Assembly (NCBI RefSeq): GCF_006476045.1
Contig: NZ_SRZY01000033.1
Location: forward strand, 43,137 to 107,136
Reading direction: 5' to 3'
DNA: 64,000 nucleotides
Source of the DNA: Sphingobacterium lumbrici
GTDB lineage: Bacteria > Bacteroidota > Bacteroidia > Sphingobacteriales > Sphingobacteriaceae
This document shows, piece by piece, positions 18,319 through 27,051 of this stretch (the stretch's first letter is position 1; each line of letters opens with the position of its first letter). The position numbers were made by a program, and so were the translations under genes. The notes beneath the pieces are model-generated. The model saw nothing but the letters and a program-made list of their open reading frames with translations, was not told the origin of the DNA and made no database searches.

Positions 18319-19596
18319 ATGTCATTTCCGGAAGAATTACTTCACTTCATTTGGCGTTTTCGCTTGTATAACCAATTGGATTTAAAAACATCTGATGGAG
18401 ATGAGGTGCGGGTGGTGGAAATAGGGCAGTATAATGTTAATGCAGGTCCTGATTTTGAATTTGCCTGTGTCCGAATTGGTGACGTATTATGGCATGGTCA
18501 TGTAGAAATTCACATTCATGCTAAAGATTGGGAAAAGCATGGGCACTCATCTGATCCGGCATATAACAATACGGTATTGCATGTGGTATGGAATAATGAT
18601 TTTGCTGTACTCCGATCTGACGGAACTCCAATTCCTACTATATGTTTGCAGCCTTATGTACAAGAAGGAAGGTTGTTGAAATATCAATCTCTTATGCAAA
18701 ATCTGAACTGGATACCCTGCGAAAATCAGATTTCTCAAATTAATGATATTGTGGTTTATCCATGGCTAAAGCGACTTGCCATAGAACGGTTAGCAGATAA
18801 ATACGACTATTTTTTACGAATTATTCAGGAAACTAAACAGGATTGGGAAAGGGTATTGGCTATTGCATTGGCAAGAGCCTTCGGTATGCGGGTAAACTCG
18901 ATAGCTTTCGAAAAATTGATGTCTTCTGTGGATTTACTTTTGTTTCAAAAGTATCAAAATGATACTATAAAGACGAGTAGCTTGCTGTTTGGGGTTGCTG
19001 GTCTATTGAAGCAAGAGACAAAGGATGATTACCCTAAAGCGTTACTGTCTGAGTTTGAGTACTTGAAGAAAATCCATAAATTGGAACCTATGCGGACAGA
19101 AGAGTGGAAATTTTTGAGGATGAGACCATATAATTTCCCTACTTATCGTATTGCACAGCTGTCGACATTATTATGTAATAAGGCTTATTGGTTTGAATTT
19201 ATTTTACGTGAAGATAGATTGACGATTTCAGCGATGATTCAATCCTTTGAACTTCAGGTATATTGGAGGGATCATTATAGGTTTGACAGGCAGACAAAAG
19301 TTCATTCCACCTCATGGTCTAAGGAATTTATTTCCCATCTCTTTGTGAATTGTTTTATACCAATAGTATTTGCCTATGGTAAGTTTTATAACATCGAAAA
19401 ATACATGGAGAAAGCTATACAATGGTTGGAGGAAATTGAGACGGAAAATAATTCCATCATCACAAGGTTCAAGAAAATGAATGTAAAATCACACACTGCA
19501 GCCGATTCACAAGCCTTGCTACATTTGAAAAATAATTACTGCGATAACAAAAGGTGTTTAGAATGTGCTATCGGTGTTTCACTTTTAAAACACTAA
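18319..19596 (+). CDS. DUF2851 family protein
   Basis: A 425-residue cytoplasmic protein with the start and conserved block of DUF2851 (FPEELLHFIWRFRLYNQ, then NAGPDFEFACVRIG and WHGHVEIH). The histidine-rich WHGHVEIHIHAKDW segment and the C-terminal cysteine pattern (CDNKRCLECAIG) could bind a metal or nucleic acid, but the family has no settled function that I know. It is typical of Bacteroidota. The stop codon overlaps that of the convergent ankyrin gene by four bases. Confidence 0.88.
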   Translation: MSFPEELLHFIWRFRLYNQLDLKTSDGDEVRVVEIGQYNVNAGPDFEFACVRIGDVLWHGHVEIHIHAKDWEKHGHSSDPAYNNTVLHVVWNNDFAVLRSDGTPIPTICLQPYVQEGRLLKYQSLMQNLNWIPCENQISQINDIVVYPWLKRLAIERLADKYDYFLRIIQETKQDWERVLAIALARAFGMRVNSIAFEKLMSSVDLLLFQKYQNDTIKTSSLLFGVAGLLKQETKDDYPKALLSEFEYLKKIHKLEPMRTEEWKFLRMRPYNFPTYRIAQLSTLLCNKAYWFEFILREDRLTISAMIQSFELQVYWRDHYRFDRQTKVHSTSWSKEFISHLFVNCFIPIVFAYGKFYNIEKYMEKAIQWLEEIETENNSIITRFKKMNVKSHTAADSQALLHLKNNYCDNKRCLECAIGVSLLKH

Positions 19597-20246
19597 TTTA
19601 CTTTCAAAATCTCCGCTATCTCATGAAAACCTTTATCTGCAGCCAAATCTGCCGCCGTAGCACCTAAATCTGTAACAATGCTGATATTAGCTCCTTGTTC
19701 CAATAATAAAATAATCAACTCAATATTACCGTGTTGAGCGGCCAAATGTAGTGGAGTAATACGGGCGGTTTGGACTACATTTACTTCGGCTCCGGCCTCA
19801 ATAAGCATTTTACTTATTACCTCATTGTTGATACTTAATGAAGCATGTAAGGGGTACACATTGTAGCCATTTTGTGATGGTATATTGGGATCTGCATGAT
19901 GGGCTAGCAAAATCCTGACAATATCTTCTTTACCGAAATGTGCAGCAATACCGATAGGAGTAAAGCCATGAGAAGAAATTTCGTTAATCACCTCCGGTCT
20001 TTGTTCGACCATCATTTGTACGTGTTGTGCTAATCCTGCGGCACATGCTTCATGAATGGTAATCGATGTGATGTATTTTAAGATTATTTGTACAATTTGA
20101 GGTTTGTGGTAATAGCAGGCCAATAATAAAGGTGAAATATCATGGCTTGTATTCTCTTTAACCAAAGAAGAGTTTTTACTTAGTAACAAATCTAAATCTT
20201 GAAAGTTACCCGTTTCAATATATTCCTCTAATACTGTTAAGCTCAT
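19593..20246 (-). CDS. Ankyrin-repeat protein
   Basis: I place the start at 20246 because AGGA-like sequence precedes it at a suitable distance. A longer frame to 20303 adds a hydrophobic, unlikely leader. The 217-residue product has about five ankyrin repeats, seen in units such as GFTPIGIAAHFGKEDIVRIL, then ITPLHLAAQHGNIELIILLL and GATAADLAADKGFHEIAEIL. No signal peptide or catalytic part is present with this start, so it is probably a cytoplasmic protein-binding scaffold. The partner is unknown. Confidence 0.85.
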   Translation of the reverse strand: MSLTVLEEYIETGNFQDLDLLLSKNSSLVKENTSHDISPLLLACYYHKPQIVQIILKYITSITIHEACAAGLAQHVQMMVEQRPEVINEISSHGFTPIGIAAHFGKEDIVRILLAHHADPNIPSQNGYNVYPLHASLSINNEVISKMLIEAGAEVNVVQTARITPLHLAAQHGNIELIILLLEQGANISIVTDLGATAADLAADKGFHEIAEILKVN

Positions 20247-20480
20247 TTTTTGAATTTCCTGTTTCAGCTCCGAAATAAAGAAAAAAATATGGATTCGGCA
20301 CAAATTGTGAGTAAAATTTTGTTTGTGGATTAATAATGCTTTTTTTTTGAAATCTCAGCTAAAGCATAATTTTATAATGCTTATTACGCAAACAATGGTT
20401 TTACATAGTGTTCATGTAACAGAGTTTTAATTTTAACAATCAAATTTTCGGGAAAATGTTGCAAATAAGGAAAGGTTGTT

Positions 20481-20488
20481 TACTTTTG
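20481..20488 (+). promoter_or_regulatory. TACTTTTG -7 box upstream of ubiX
   Basis: An exact TAnnTTTG match with a TTG 19 bases upstream (20459-20461) in the -33 position. It predicts a leader of about 95 bases for ubiX, containing two hairpins. Confidence 0.6.
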
Positions 20489-20492
20489 TAGC

Positions 20493-20568
20493 GCCCTCCC
20501 CAAGGGCATGTTTTTCATAGGTAGATGTAGGGTCGAATATTTCTTATTCGGCCCTTCTTATTCGGCCC
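20493..20568 (+). promoter_or_regulatory. ubiX leader with GC hairpin and duplicated hairpin arm
   Basis: Close to the promoter, GCCCT (20493-20497) and AGGGC (20503-20507) form a small stem followed by TTTTT. Further on, GGGTCGAATA (20530-20539) pairs with TATTCGGCCC (20545-20554). The right arm lies in a perfect 14-base tandem duplication (20541-20554 and 20555-20568), so two mutually exclusive hairpins are possible. The whole looks like a leader that could attenuate transcription of ubiX; no ligand is suggested by sequence. The remainder of the 342-base gap holds nothing else I can identify. Confidence 0.4.
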
Positions 20569-20588
20569 TTATTTTATAGATTTGTTCT

Positions 20589-21164
20589 ATGAAACGAAAA
20601 ATCATAGTTGCGATCACAGGAGCATCGGGGGCAATTTACGCAAAACTTTTATTGGATAAACTGAGTCTATTGATGGATCAGATTGAAGAGATAGGTGTTG
20701 TTATGTCGGATAACGCGAAGGACGTTTGGCAATTCGAATTGAAGAATGAGGCGTTTAAAACATATCCCTTTGTATTCTATTCAAAGAATGATTTTATGGC
20801 TCCTTTTGCATCGGGATCCGCAAACTTTGATACGATGATTGTTTGTCCTTGTTCAATGGGGACTTTAGCGCGGATAGCAAACGGTACGTCTTCGGATTTA
20901 ACTACTCGCGCTGCAGATGTTATTCTTAAAGAAAGAAGAAAATTAATTCTTGTCGCCAGAGAAACCCCCTTAAACTTGATGCACATACAAAACATGCTAA
21001 CAGTGACCCAAGCAGGTGGAATTATTTGTCCGGCAAGTCCATCATTTTACAGTCAACCTCAATGTATTGAAGACGTAGCTGCAACAGTGGTGGATAGGGT
21101 CATTTCTTTAGCTGGTCTTAAAATAGATAGTTATGAGTGGGGACAGTGCGGGAATAAACTATAA
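20589..21164 (+). CDS. ubiX: UbiX-family flavin prenyltransferase
   Basis: A 191-residue flavodoxin-like-fold protein of normal length for the family. It opens with the FMN-binding motif VAITGASGAIYAKLL and has the MGTLARIANGTSSDLTTRAADV segment and the RETPLNLMHIQNM motif that bind the dimethylallyl phosphate and flavin. UbiX makes prenylated FMN for UbiD-type decarboxylases. No ubiD lies in the window. The gene stands alone behind a structured leader. Confidence 0.95.
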   Translation: MKRKIIVAITGASGAIYAKLLLDKLSLLMDQIEEIGVVMSDNAKDVWQFELKNEAFKTYPFVFYSKNDFMAPFASGSANFDTMIVCPCSMGTLARIANGTSSDLTTRAADVILKERRKLILVARETPLNLMHIQNMLTVTQAGGIICPASPSFYSQPQCIEDVAATVVDRVISLAGLKIDSYEWGQCGNKL

Positions 21165-21194
21165 TAAATACGTTTACATTTTAAGAGTATTTTG

Positions 21195-21202
21195 TACATT
21201 TG
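21195..21202 (+). promoter_or_regulatory. TACATTTG -7 box of candidate small RNA
   Basis: An exact TAnnTTTG match 31 bases after the ubiX stop, pointing into a region that ends in a strong terminator about 200 bases later. Confidence 0.55.
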
Positions 21203-21207
21203 TTTTT

Positions 21208-21404
21208 TAATGGAGCAATTTGATTTTTCGGTTTTTTCGAAAAGAAATCTTTTAATAGAACGATACGCTAAACTGCTTTTTTTTTCAGAAAGTGTTTGTG
21301 TTATCGCTAATTGTTTATTTTTAAGGGGATCAATGAACTCGTTGCAATGGCCATCAAGAACCTTCATAGCTGTCGGTATTACCGCTATCATGAAGGTTTT
21401 TTTT
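21208..21404 (+). ncRNA. Candidate structured small RNA between ubiX and the dihydroorotase homologue
   Basis: The unit is bounded by a TACATTTG box and an intrinsic terminator, giving a transcript of about 195 bases. Near the 5' end GATTT...CG and CG...AAATC around 21221-21250 can form a hairpin. An 81-codon frame crosses it but runs through the terminator stem and has no known relatives, so I do not call it coding. The size recalls 6S RNA, but I could not draw the 6S bubble, so the class is open. Confidence 0.45.
21359..21404 (+). terminator. Strong intrinsic terminator
   Basis: AACCTTC (21359-21365) pairs with GAAGGTT (21392-21398), and inside it ATAGC (21366-21370) pairs with GCTAT (21384-21388), separated by a 3-base bulge. 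A run of T residues follows immediately. Confidence 0.8.
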
Positions 21405-21469
21405 ATTAAAATGCTTCAACTCCATTGTGTTAAGTTAGCAAAATTTAATTTCTAGCATATTATATATCT

Positions 21470-22738
21470 ATGAATACGATCTTAATTACTTCTGCAAAAT
21501 TGATTTTACCCGGGCATAAATTTCATCAACAAGAAGTTGATTTGCTGATAAGCAAAGGTAAAATTGTGGATATAAATAAGAAAATTAAACAGACTGATGA
21601 AAAGATTCAGGTTATTGAAGGGACGGGGGCGATAGTAGCACCTGGTTTCTTTGACTTGAATGTAAATATTGGTGAACCGGGTTACGAGACGAAAGAAGAT
21701 TTACAAACTGGTACCGCTGCTGCTGCAGCAGCAGGGTTTACCGGTATTGCCGTTCATCCGAATACTAATCCCGCTATCCAAAGCCGATCGGAAGTTTCGT
21801 TGATTGTTAACATGTCTAAAGGTAATCTTGTAGATGTATATCCAATAGGAGCTGTAAGCAAAAAGCGAGAAGGTAAGGAGATGGCCGAGCTTTATGATAT
21901 GAAGGTAAATGGTGCAATAGCTTTTTCGGACGGCAATCACAGTATTCAGCAAGCTGGATTAATGGGGCGTGCATTATTATATGCCCGTGGATTTAATGGA
22001 TTGGTGATATCTTTCGCTCAAGACGAATCTATTGCCGGAGGTAATCAAATGAACGAAGGGGTGATGAGTACATTTTTAGGTATGAAAGGTATTCCGAATC
22101 TAGCGGAGGCGTTAATGGTTTCGCGTGATTTGTATTTGGCAGAATATAATGATGCTCCTATTCACTTTACCACTATCTCTACAGCAGAATCGGTAGATCT
22201 GATAAAAAAGGCGAAAGCTAAGGGGTTGCGCGTGACTTGTGATGTGGCAGCACACAGCTTGGTGTTTACAGACAATAATATAGAGGGGTTTGATAGCAAC
22301 TATAAAGTGAGTCCCCCTTTACGTACGCATAAGGATGTAAAAGCATTAATTAAAGGACTTAAGGACGGTGTAATAGATGCTGTAGTTTCCCAACATACGC
22401 CACAAGAGATCGAGTTTAAGGCGGTTGAATATCATATTGCAAAAAATGGTATTACCGGTTTACAGACCGTGTTGCCGATGTTGCTTACAGCAGGACTGAA
22501 CGAAGATCAAATTGTTGAAAAATTGGCAATAAATTCACGAAAAGTCGTGGGGTTAAAAATCCCCAGCTTAGCAATAGGTGAAGAAGCAAATATAGTTTTA
22601 TTTAACACAACGGCTACTTGGGAGTTCAACGATAAAACAAATAAATCGAAATGTAAGAATAATCCGCTTTTTGGACAGACTTTAACAGGGAAAGTACTAG
22701 CGGTAATAAATAATAATCAAGTAGTTGTTAATAACTAA
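21470..22738 (+). CDS. Dihydroorotase-like protein lacking metal ligands (probable pseudoenzyme)
   Basis: A 422-residue amidohydrolase of the dihydroorotase/PyrC type by overall pattern (IVAPGFFDLNVNIGEPG, VHPNTNP, SPPLRTHKDV). The metal ligands are missing. The HxH motif is N64-V-N66, the usual HCED-like site reads FAQ184-D-E, the HxxH pair keeps H232 but has T235, and the DHAPH motif reads Q308-HTP-Q312. It is full length, open and well conserved otherwise, so it is probably a structural or regulatory homologue, like the inactive DHOase partners of aspartate transcarbamoylase. An active pyrC should exist elsewhere. It leads an apparent run of co-directional genes. Confidence 0.88.
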   Translation: MNTILITSAKLILPGHKFHQQEVDLLISKGKIVDINKKIKQTDEKIQVIEGTGAIVAPGFFDLNVNIGEPGYETKEDLQTGTAAAAAAGFTGIAVHPNTNPAIQSRSEVSLIVNMSKGNLVDVYPIGAVSKKREGKEMAELYDMKVNGAIAFSDGNHSIQQAGLMGRALLYARGFNGLVISFAQDESIAGGNQMNEGVMSTFLGMKGIPNLAEALMVSRDLYLAEYNDAPIHFTTISTAESVDLIKKAKAKGLRVTCDVAAHSLVFTDNNIEGFDSNYKVSPPLRTHKDVKALIKGLKDGVIDAVVSQHTPQEIEFKAVEYHIAKNGITGLQTVLPMLLTAGLNEDQIVEKLAINSRKVVGLKIPSLAIGEEANIVLFNTTATWEFNDKTNKSKCKNNPLFGQTLTGKVLAVINNNQVVVNN

Positions 22739-22742
22739 TATT

Positions 22743-23411
22743 ATGGATATTAAAGTTAAAAAAGCAGTAGAGGCGGGTGTTAATACATATGCCGACCTGG
22801 AAAAAATAGATGCAAAAGAGTTTCAAAAGGCCATCGAAATTGCATTCGATGCGGAAGCTATATTCATGAATAAGCTTGAACAGGTAGATGCTGTTTTTGA
22901 CGAATACCAATCTTTTGAAGAACTTAGAGAGGTGTTTTTCGATTTGTTAATGATTAACTTTTTTGCAGAGGATGTGCAAAAGCTCGAAGAAGATTACCTC
23001 GATTCTGATGAATGGGAGGCTATTGAAGAAGATACATTAGATAGAGGCACAGAACTGTTAAATGTGTTTTTATACATCAAAGAATGCGCGGACGATAAAA
23101 TCGCTCCAGAATTAGAAGACTACTTAAAAGAATTCTTATTGGTGGAAGAGGATGAATTTCAGGATGAGTATCGCATCTATGAAAAAATAATTGCAAATCA
23201 GATTCTTGTTGAAAGTGATTATTCTGAAATTGCAAAAGTATCCACCACAGTACATGATGAAGATGAATTATACGAGCTTTTTAATCCTATAGTTAGTTTC
23301 TTCTACGAGCCAAATCCTTCGTCGGATCAACTCGCTGAGTTCACGGAGCACGCGTCAAATAAATCGCTAGAGACCGCATTGTATCAAATCATTGCCAATT
23401 TTAATAAATAG
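22743..23411 (+). CDS. Acidic conserved-type protein of unknown function
   Basis: I use the ATG at 22743; a TTG at 22725 lies inside the preceding gene. The 222-residue product is predicted all-helical, very rich in Asp and Glu (for example LEEDYLDSDEWEAIEEDTLD), with no signal peptide, membrane segment or cysteine pair of note. It begins 4 bases after the dihydroorotase-like gene and ends 6 bases before the next, so it is co-transcribed. I do not recognise the family; its acidity suggests a binding partner role. Confidence 0.75.
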   Translation: MDIKVKKAVEAGVNTYADLEKIDAKEFQKAIEIAFDAEAIFMNKLEQVDAVFDEYQSFEELREVFFDLLMINFFAEDVQKLEEDYLDSDEWEAIEEDTLDRGTELLNVFLYIKECADDKIAPELEDYLKEFLLVEEDEFQDEYRIYEKIIANQILVESDYSEIAKVSTTVHDEDELYELFNPIVSFFYEPNPSSDQLAEFTEHASNKSLETALYQIIANFNK

Positions 23412-23417
23412 TAATTT

Positions 23418-23984
23418 ATGAATGATTTAAGTAAGAAGGAAAAAAGGAACGGATTGATATATGGAGCAGCTGTAGGTGTGATAGCTATAATCCTTTCCGT
23501 TTCGAGTATTTATTATACTCGAAATGCGGACACCTATTCTAATCTGTATATCGTCAGTACACTATTGAAGATCTTAGGATCTATTGCTGTCCCTGTATTT
23601 TTTGTTTACTTATTCAGACGCAGTAGCGGTGGAGATTGGATATTCAGCAAAGCGCTAAAAAGTATCTATATCCTTTTGGCGGCGAGTATCGTAGTTAGCT
23701 CGCTCGGTATTACCATCTATCAGAAAACTATGGATAAGGTAGTGTTGGAAGAAAGTTATCAAAATTTGATGAACTTGAAAATAGTAGAGATGGAAGAAAA
23801 GGGAGCTAGCAATGAAGAGATAGATCAACAAATGGAGGTGATTGAACAGGATCGCGAATTTGCTTTTAGTCCAATGACTTTTAGAAATACAGTTCCTCCG
23901 ATTTTTATCAGTTTATTATTAAATTTTATATTTGCTTTGATTTTAGCTTTATTATTCAGAAATAATACGCAAAAAGTTAAGTAA
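23418..23984 (+). CDS. DUF4199 family membrane protein
   Basis: A 188-residue integral membrane protein with four predicted membrane segments (about residues 12-30, 42-64, 79-98 and 158-180). A charged stretch rich in Glu separates the third and fourth. This layout and the opening matches DUF4199, a Bacteroidota family of unknown function that commonly precedes a GT2 glycosyltransferase gene. Here a GT2 gene starts 21 bases downstream, which supports the assignment and suggests a role in envelope glycan or lipid-linked sugar handling. Confidence 0.82.
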   Translation: MNDLSKKEKRNGLIYGAAVGVIAIILSVSSIYYTRNADTYSNLYIVSTLLKILGSIAVPVFFVYLFRRSSGGDWIFSKALKSIYILLAASIVVSSLGITIYQKTMDKVVLEESYQNLMNLKIVEMEEKGASNEEIDQQMEVIEQDREFAFSPMTFRNTVPPIFISLLLNFIFALILALLFRNNTQKVK

Positions 23985-24005
23985 GCAATTAAACTATAAA
24001 TCTTT

Positions 24006-24956
24006 ATGGACATTTCGGTAGTTATACCTTTATATAATGAAGCAGAGTCGCTGCCCGAATTGACGGAGTGGATTAGAAGAGTAATGGAGCAGCATAGTTT
24101 TTCGTATGAAATTATTCTTGTCGATGACGGAAGTAAAGACACTTCGTGGCAGGTAATAATGGATTTGAAAAAGGAAAATGAACAGATCACCGGTGTCAAA
24201 TTTCGAAGAAATTATGGGAAATCTGCAGCACTTAATGTCGGTTTCGCTGCTGCTCAGGGAGATGTGGTCATTACAATGGATGCAGATTTGCAGGATAGTC
24301 CTGATGAAATTCCGGCACTTTATGATCGGGTGAAAAATCAAGGTGCGGATCTTGTGTCGGGGTGGAAGCAAAAGCGCTACGATCCTCCAACAAAGACGAT
24401 ACCTACCAAGTTGTTTAATTCGGTTACCCGAAGTATGTCTGGGATTCACAATCTGCATGATTTTAACTGCGGATTAAAAGCCTATCATAAAGATGTCGTA
24501 AAAAGCATTGAAGTATATGGTGAAATGCATCGGTATATTCCCGTTTTAGCCAAATGGGCTGGATTTACAGCTATTCAAGAACAGGTAGTACAACATTACC
24601 CCCGAAAATATGGTACGACTAAGTTTGGCCCCGGACGATTTATAAAAGGATTTTTAGATCTGCTATCTATATTTTTTGTTGGCAAATTTAGTAAGCGTCC
24701 AATGCACTTTTTCGGTCCTATCGGAGTAATTAGCTTTATGATTGGATTCTTCATTACCTTTTATTTAATCTGTGAAAAGTTAATGAGTATAGCGGAAGGA
24801 ACGGCTTACAGAAACGTAACAGATCAGCCCTTATTCTTTTTGTCACTGTTGGCGATTTTGATAGGTACACAACTGTTTCTGACTGGATTTGTCGCGGAGC
24901 TGATCGCTAGAAATAGTTCGGAGCGAAATAAATATCAAATCGAGCGTGTAGTATAA
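24006..24956 (+). CDS. GT2 glycosyltransferase, DPM1/GtrB type
   Basis: A 316-residue membrane-linked glycosyltransferase. The N-terminal GT-A domain (about 1-215) has VVIPLYNEAESLPEL, VDDGSKDTSW and the metal-binding MDADLQD motif. Two C-terminal membrane helices (about 235-262 and 276-302) follow. This is the layout of dolichol/undecaprenyl-phosphate sugar transferases such as GtrB, which load a hexose onto undecaprenyl phosphate. The sugar cannot be deduced. It is followed after 5 bases by a second GT2 gene. Confidence 0.9.
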   Translation: MDISVVIPLYNEAESLPELTEWIRRVMEQHSFSYEIILVDDGSKDTSWQVIMDLKKENEQITGVKFRRNYGKSAALNVGFAAAQGDVVITMDADLQDSPDEIPALYDRVKNQGADLVSGWKQKRYDPPTKTIPTKLFNSVTRSMSGIHNLHDFNCGLKAYHKDVVKSIEVYGEMHRYIPVLAKWAGFTAIQEQVVQHYPRKYGTTKFGPGRFIKGFLDLLSIFFVGKFSKRPMHFFGPIGVISFMIGFFITFYLICEKLMSIAEGTAYRNVTDQPLFFLSLLAILIGTQLFLTGFVAELIARNSSERNKYQIERVV

Positions 24957-24961
24957 TCGGT

Positions 24962-25969
24962 ATGTTTTTTTCCATTATTATCCCTCTTTACAACAGGCCC
25001 CAAGAAATTAAGGAACTTTTACAATCTTTGATTTCCCAAACGTATAGCAACTTTGAAGTGATTGTTGTGGAAGACGGGTCTACGGATTTGGCGAAAGATA
25101 TTGTGGAATCATTCGCTGCAGATCTCCAAATTAACTATTTTTTCAAGGAGAATGGAGGTCAGGGATTTGCACGAAATTATGGATTCGAAAGAGCAAAAGG
25201 AGATTATTTTATCGTATTCGATTCTGATATTATTGTCCCGTCTGAATACCTTTCTATAGTCTTGTCTAGTATTCAAGAGAATAATTGGGATGCATTTGGA
25301 GGGCCGGATGCTACTCATTCTTCTTTTACTGCTGTTCAGAAGGCTATCAGCTATTCGATGACAAGCCCTTTTACAACTGGTGGAATACGGGGGAATAAAA
25401 AACATGTAGGACAATTTCATCCGCGCAGCTTTAACATGGGGATATCGCGCACGGTATGGCAAAAAACGGGAGGGTTTAAATTGTCTAGGCGTTCGGAAGA
25501 TATTGAATTTAGCATTCGAATGATAGAAGGTGGATGTAAAGTTGGTTTAATACCAGAAGCATTCGTATATCATAAACGGAGAGCGAATTTTGCACAGTTT
25601 TATAAACAGACCTATTCGTTCGGAAAGGGGAGAATTGATATTGCGCAAATCTATCCCAACGAATTGAAACTTATTCATACGCTTCCTTCTTGTTTTACCG
25701 TTGGGGTTATCGGATTGTTGATTTTAAATTTCATTAATATGCTTACGTTCGATGAAATCGTGCTATTACATTATCTAGCATTGATAGGGAATACATTGGT
25801 GCTGTTTTTTTGTGGAATATTATTCGTACATAGCCTCTCCGTGACAAAGAGTATTCGTGTGGCAGTGTTGTCTGTTTTGGCATCGTTTACACAATTGATA
25901 GCATACGGAAGCGGATTTATACAAAATTATATAGACCGTGTGGGGTTAAAAAAAAATATGGTACAGTAA
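24962..25969 (+). CDS. GT2-family glycosyltransferase with C-terminal membrane segments
   Basis: A 335-residue protein with a GT-A domain (FSIIIPLYNRPQEIKELL, VVEDGSTD, FDSDIIVP as the DxD-type motif) and a conserved EDIEFSIRM motif typical of GT2 enzymes. Two or three hydrophobic segments near the C-terminus (about 235-255 and 260-285, 295-315) suggest membrane anchoring. It belongs to the same operon as the preceding GT2. Acceptor and donor are unknown; cell-envelope polysaccharide or glycolipid synthesis is the likely setting. Confidence 0.88.
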   Translation: MFFSIIIPLYNRPQEIKELLQSLISQTYSNFEVIVVEDGSTDLAKDIVESFAADLQINYFFKENGGQGFARNYGFERAKGDYFIVFDSDIIVPSEYLSIVLSSIQENNWDAFGGPDATHSSFTAVQKAISYSMTSPFTTGGIRGNKKHVGQFHPRSFNMGISRTVWQKTGGFKLSRRSEDIEFSIRMIEGGCKVGLIPEAFVYHKRRANFAQFYKQTYSFGKGRIDIAQIYPNELKLIHTLPSCFTVGVIGLLILNFINMLTFDEIVLLHYLALIGNTLVLFFCGILFVHSLSVTKSIRVAVLSVLASFTQLIAYGSGFIQNYIDRVGLKKNMVQ

Positions 25970-26010
25970 ACTTTTGTTTTGAAAAATAGGATGAGTATAT
26001 TGGGCTTAGT

Positions 26011-26280
26011 ATGGTGATATCGTTTACGCAATATAATTTAGATAAGATAGAGCATCTTCTTAATGATTTGGGATATAAAGTACGTTATGAGAAAGGGAAT
26101 TTCAAAACTGGTGCATGTGTGATCCAACATTCAAAAGTTATTGTGGTCAATAGATTTTCTAATCTGGAAATTAAGATTTTGTCTTTGATTCAACTTTTAA
26201 AAGATTTTGATTTAGAGAAAGAACAACTAGATGAGAAACAGTATACATTTTTTAAATCTTTAATTAAATCAACTGCATAG
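26011..26280 (+). CDS. Small protein of unknown function
   Basis: An 89-residue soluble protein with mixed alpha/beta character (VIQHSKVIVVNRFSNLEIKI). It lies in the same direction and 4 bases before the MBL hydrolase gene, which uses a TTG start, so the two are likely translated together. I recognise it as a type of small conserved Bacteroidota protein, but no function is assigned. Length and absence of motifs leave little more to say. Confidence 0.7.
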   Translation: MVISFTQYNLDKIEHLLNDLGYKVRYEKGNFKTGACVIQHSKVIVVNRFSNLEIKILSLIQLLKDFDLEKEQLDEKQYTFFKSLIKSTA

Positions 26281-26283
26281 ATT

Positions 26284-27051
26284 TTGAAAATTCGATTTTT
26301 AGGAACCGGAACCTCACAAGGTGTACCTGTGATCGCTTGTCAGTGTAAAGTGTGTCAATCGACAGATACACGGGATAAGCGATTAAGGTCTTCTATTCTC
26401 ATCGAATTGGATAAGCATAACATTGTTGTTGATACGGGGCCTGATTTCCGGTATCAGATGTTGAGATCGCATGTGACGCATTTGGATGCGGTACTGATGA
26501 CCCATTCCCATAAAGATCATATAGCGGGGCTAGATGACGTACGTGCATTTAACTATATACAGCAAGCCTCTATTCCGATATATGCTACTTCTGTGACGCA
26601 TGAAGCGCTAAAGCGCGAGTTTTATTATGCATTCAGTAATAACAAATATCCAGGTGCTCCACTTTTAGAGTTGGAAGAAATTGAACCTGGAATACCCCTT
26701 AATCTATTTGGTCGTGAGATTATCCCTATTGAAGTGATGCACTACAAGATGTCTGTAATGGGGTTTCGTATAGGTGACTTTGCATATCTTACGGATGCGA
26801 AAACCGTATCTCCTGAATCAAGGAAGCTCTTGGAGGGGGTAAAAGTGATGGTGGTAAATGCCCTTCAAATGATGCCGCATATATCCCATTTTACCTTAGA
26901 GGAGGCGCTTGCCTTTATTGGTGATATCAATCCTGATCAAGCTTATCTTACGCATATTAGTCATCGTTTTGGTACGCACGAAGAAATCCAATCCCTGCTA
27001 CCGGGTAATGTATTTGTATCTTTTGACCAATTAAGTATTGAAATAAGATAG
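26284..27051 (+). CDS. PhnP-like MBL-fold metallohydrolase
   Basis: A 255-residue metallo-beta-lactamase-fold protein starting at a TTG codon. The motif H74-S-H76-K-D78-H79 binds the two active-site metals; further ligands are seen in the YLTDAKTV and YLTHISHRFG segments. An N-terminal C19-x-C21-x2-C24 cluster is the structural zinc site of the PhnP branch, whose members hydrolyse cyclic phosphodiesters. No phn genes are nearby, so the natural substrate is open. It follows the 89-residue gene directly. Confidence 0.9.
   Translation: MKIRFLGTGTSQGVPVIACQCKVCQSTDTRDKRLRSSILIELDKHNIVVDTGPDFRYQMLRSHVTHLDAVLMTHSHKDHIAGLDDVRAFNYIQQASIPIYATSVTHEALKREFYYAFSNNKYPGAPLLELEEIEPGIPLNLFGREIIPIEVMHYKMSVMGFRIGDFAYLTDAKTVSPESRKLLEGVKVMVVNALQMMPHISHFTLEEALAFIGDINPDQAYLTHISHRFGTHEEIQSLLPGNVFVSFDQLSIEIR

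Noticed and set aside
21192..21455. An 87-codon + strand frame over the candidate RNA
   Set aside because: Its start lies in the promoter box and it runs through the strong terminator hairpin; composition is not protein-like.
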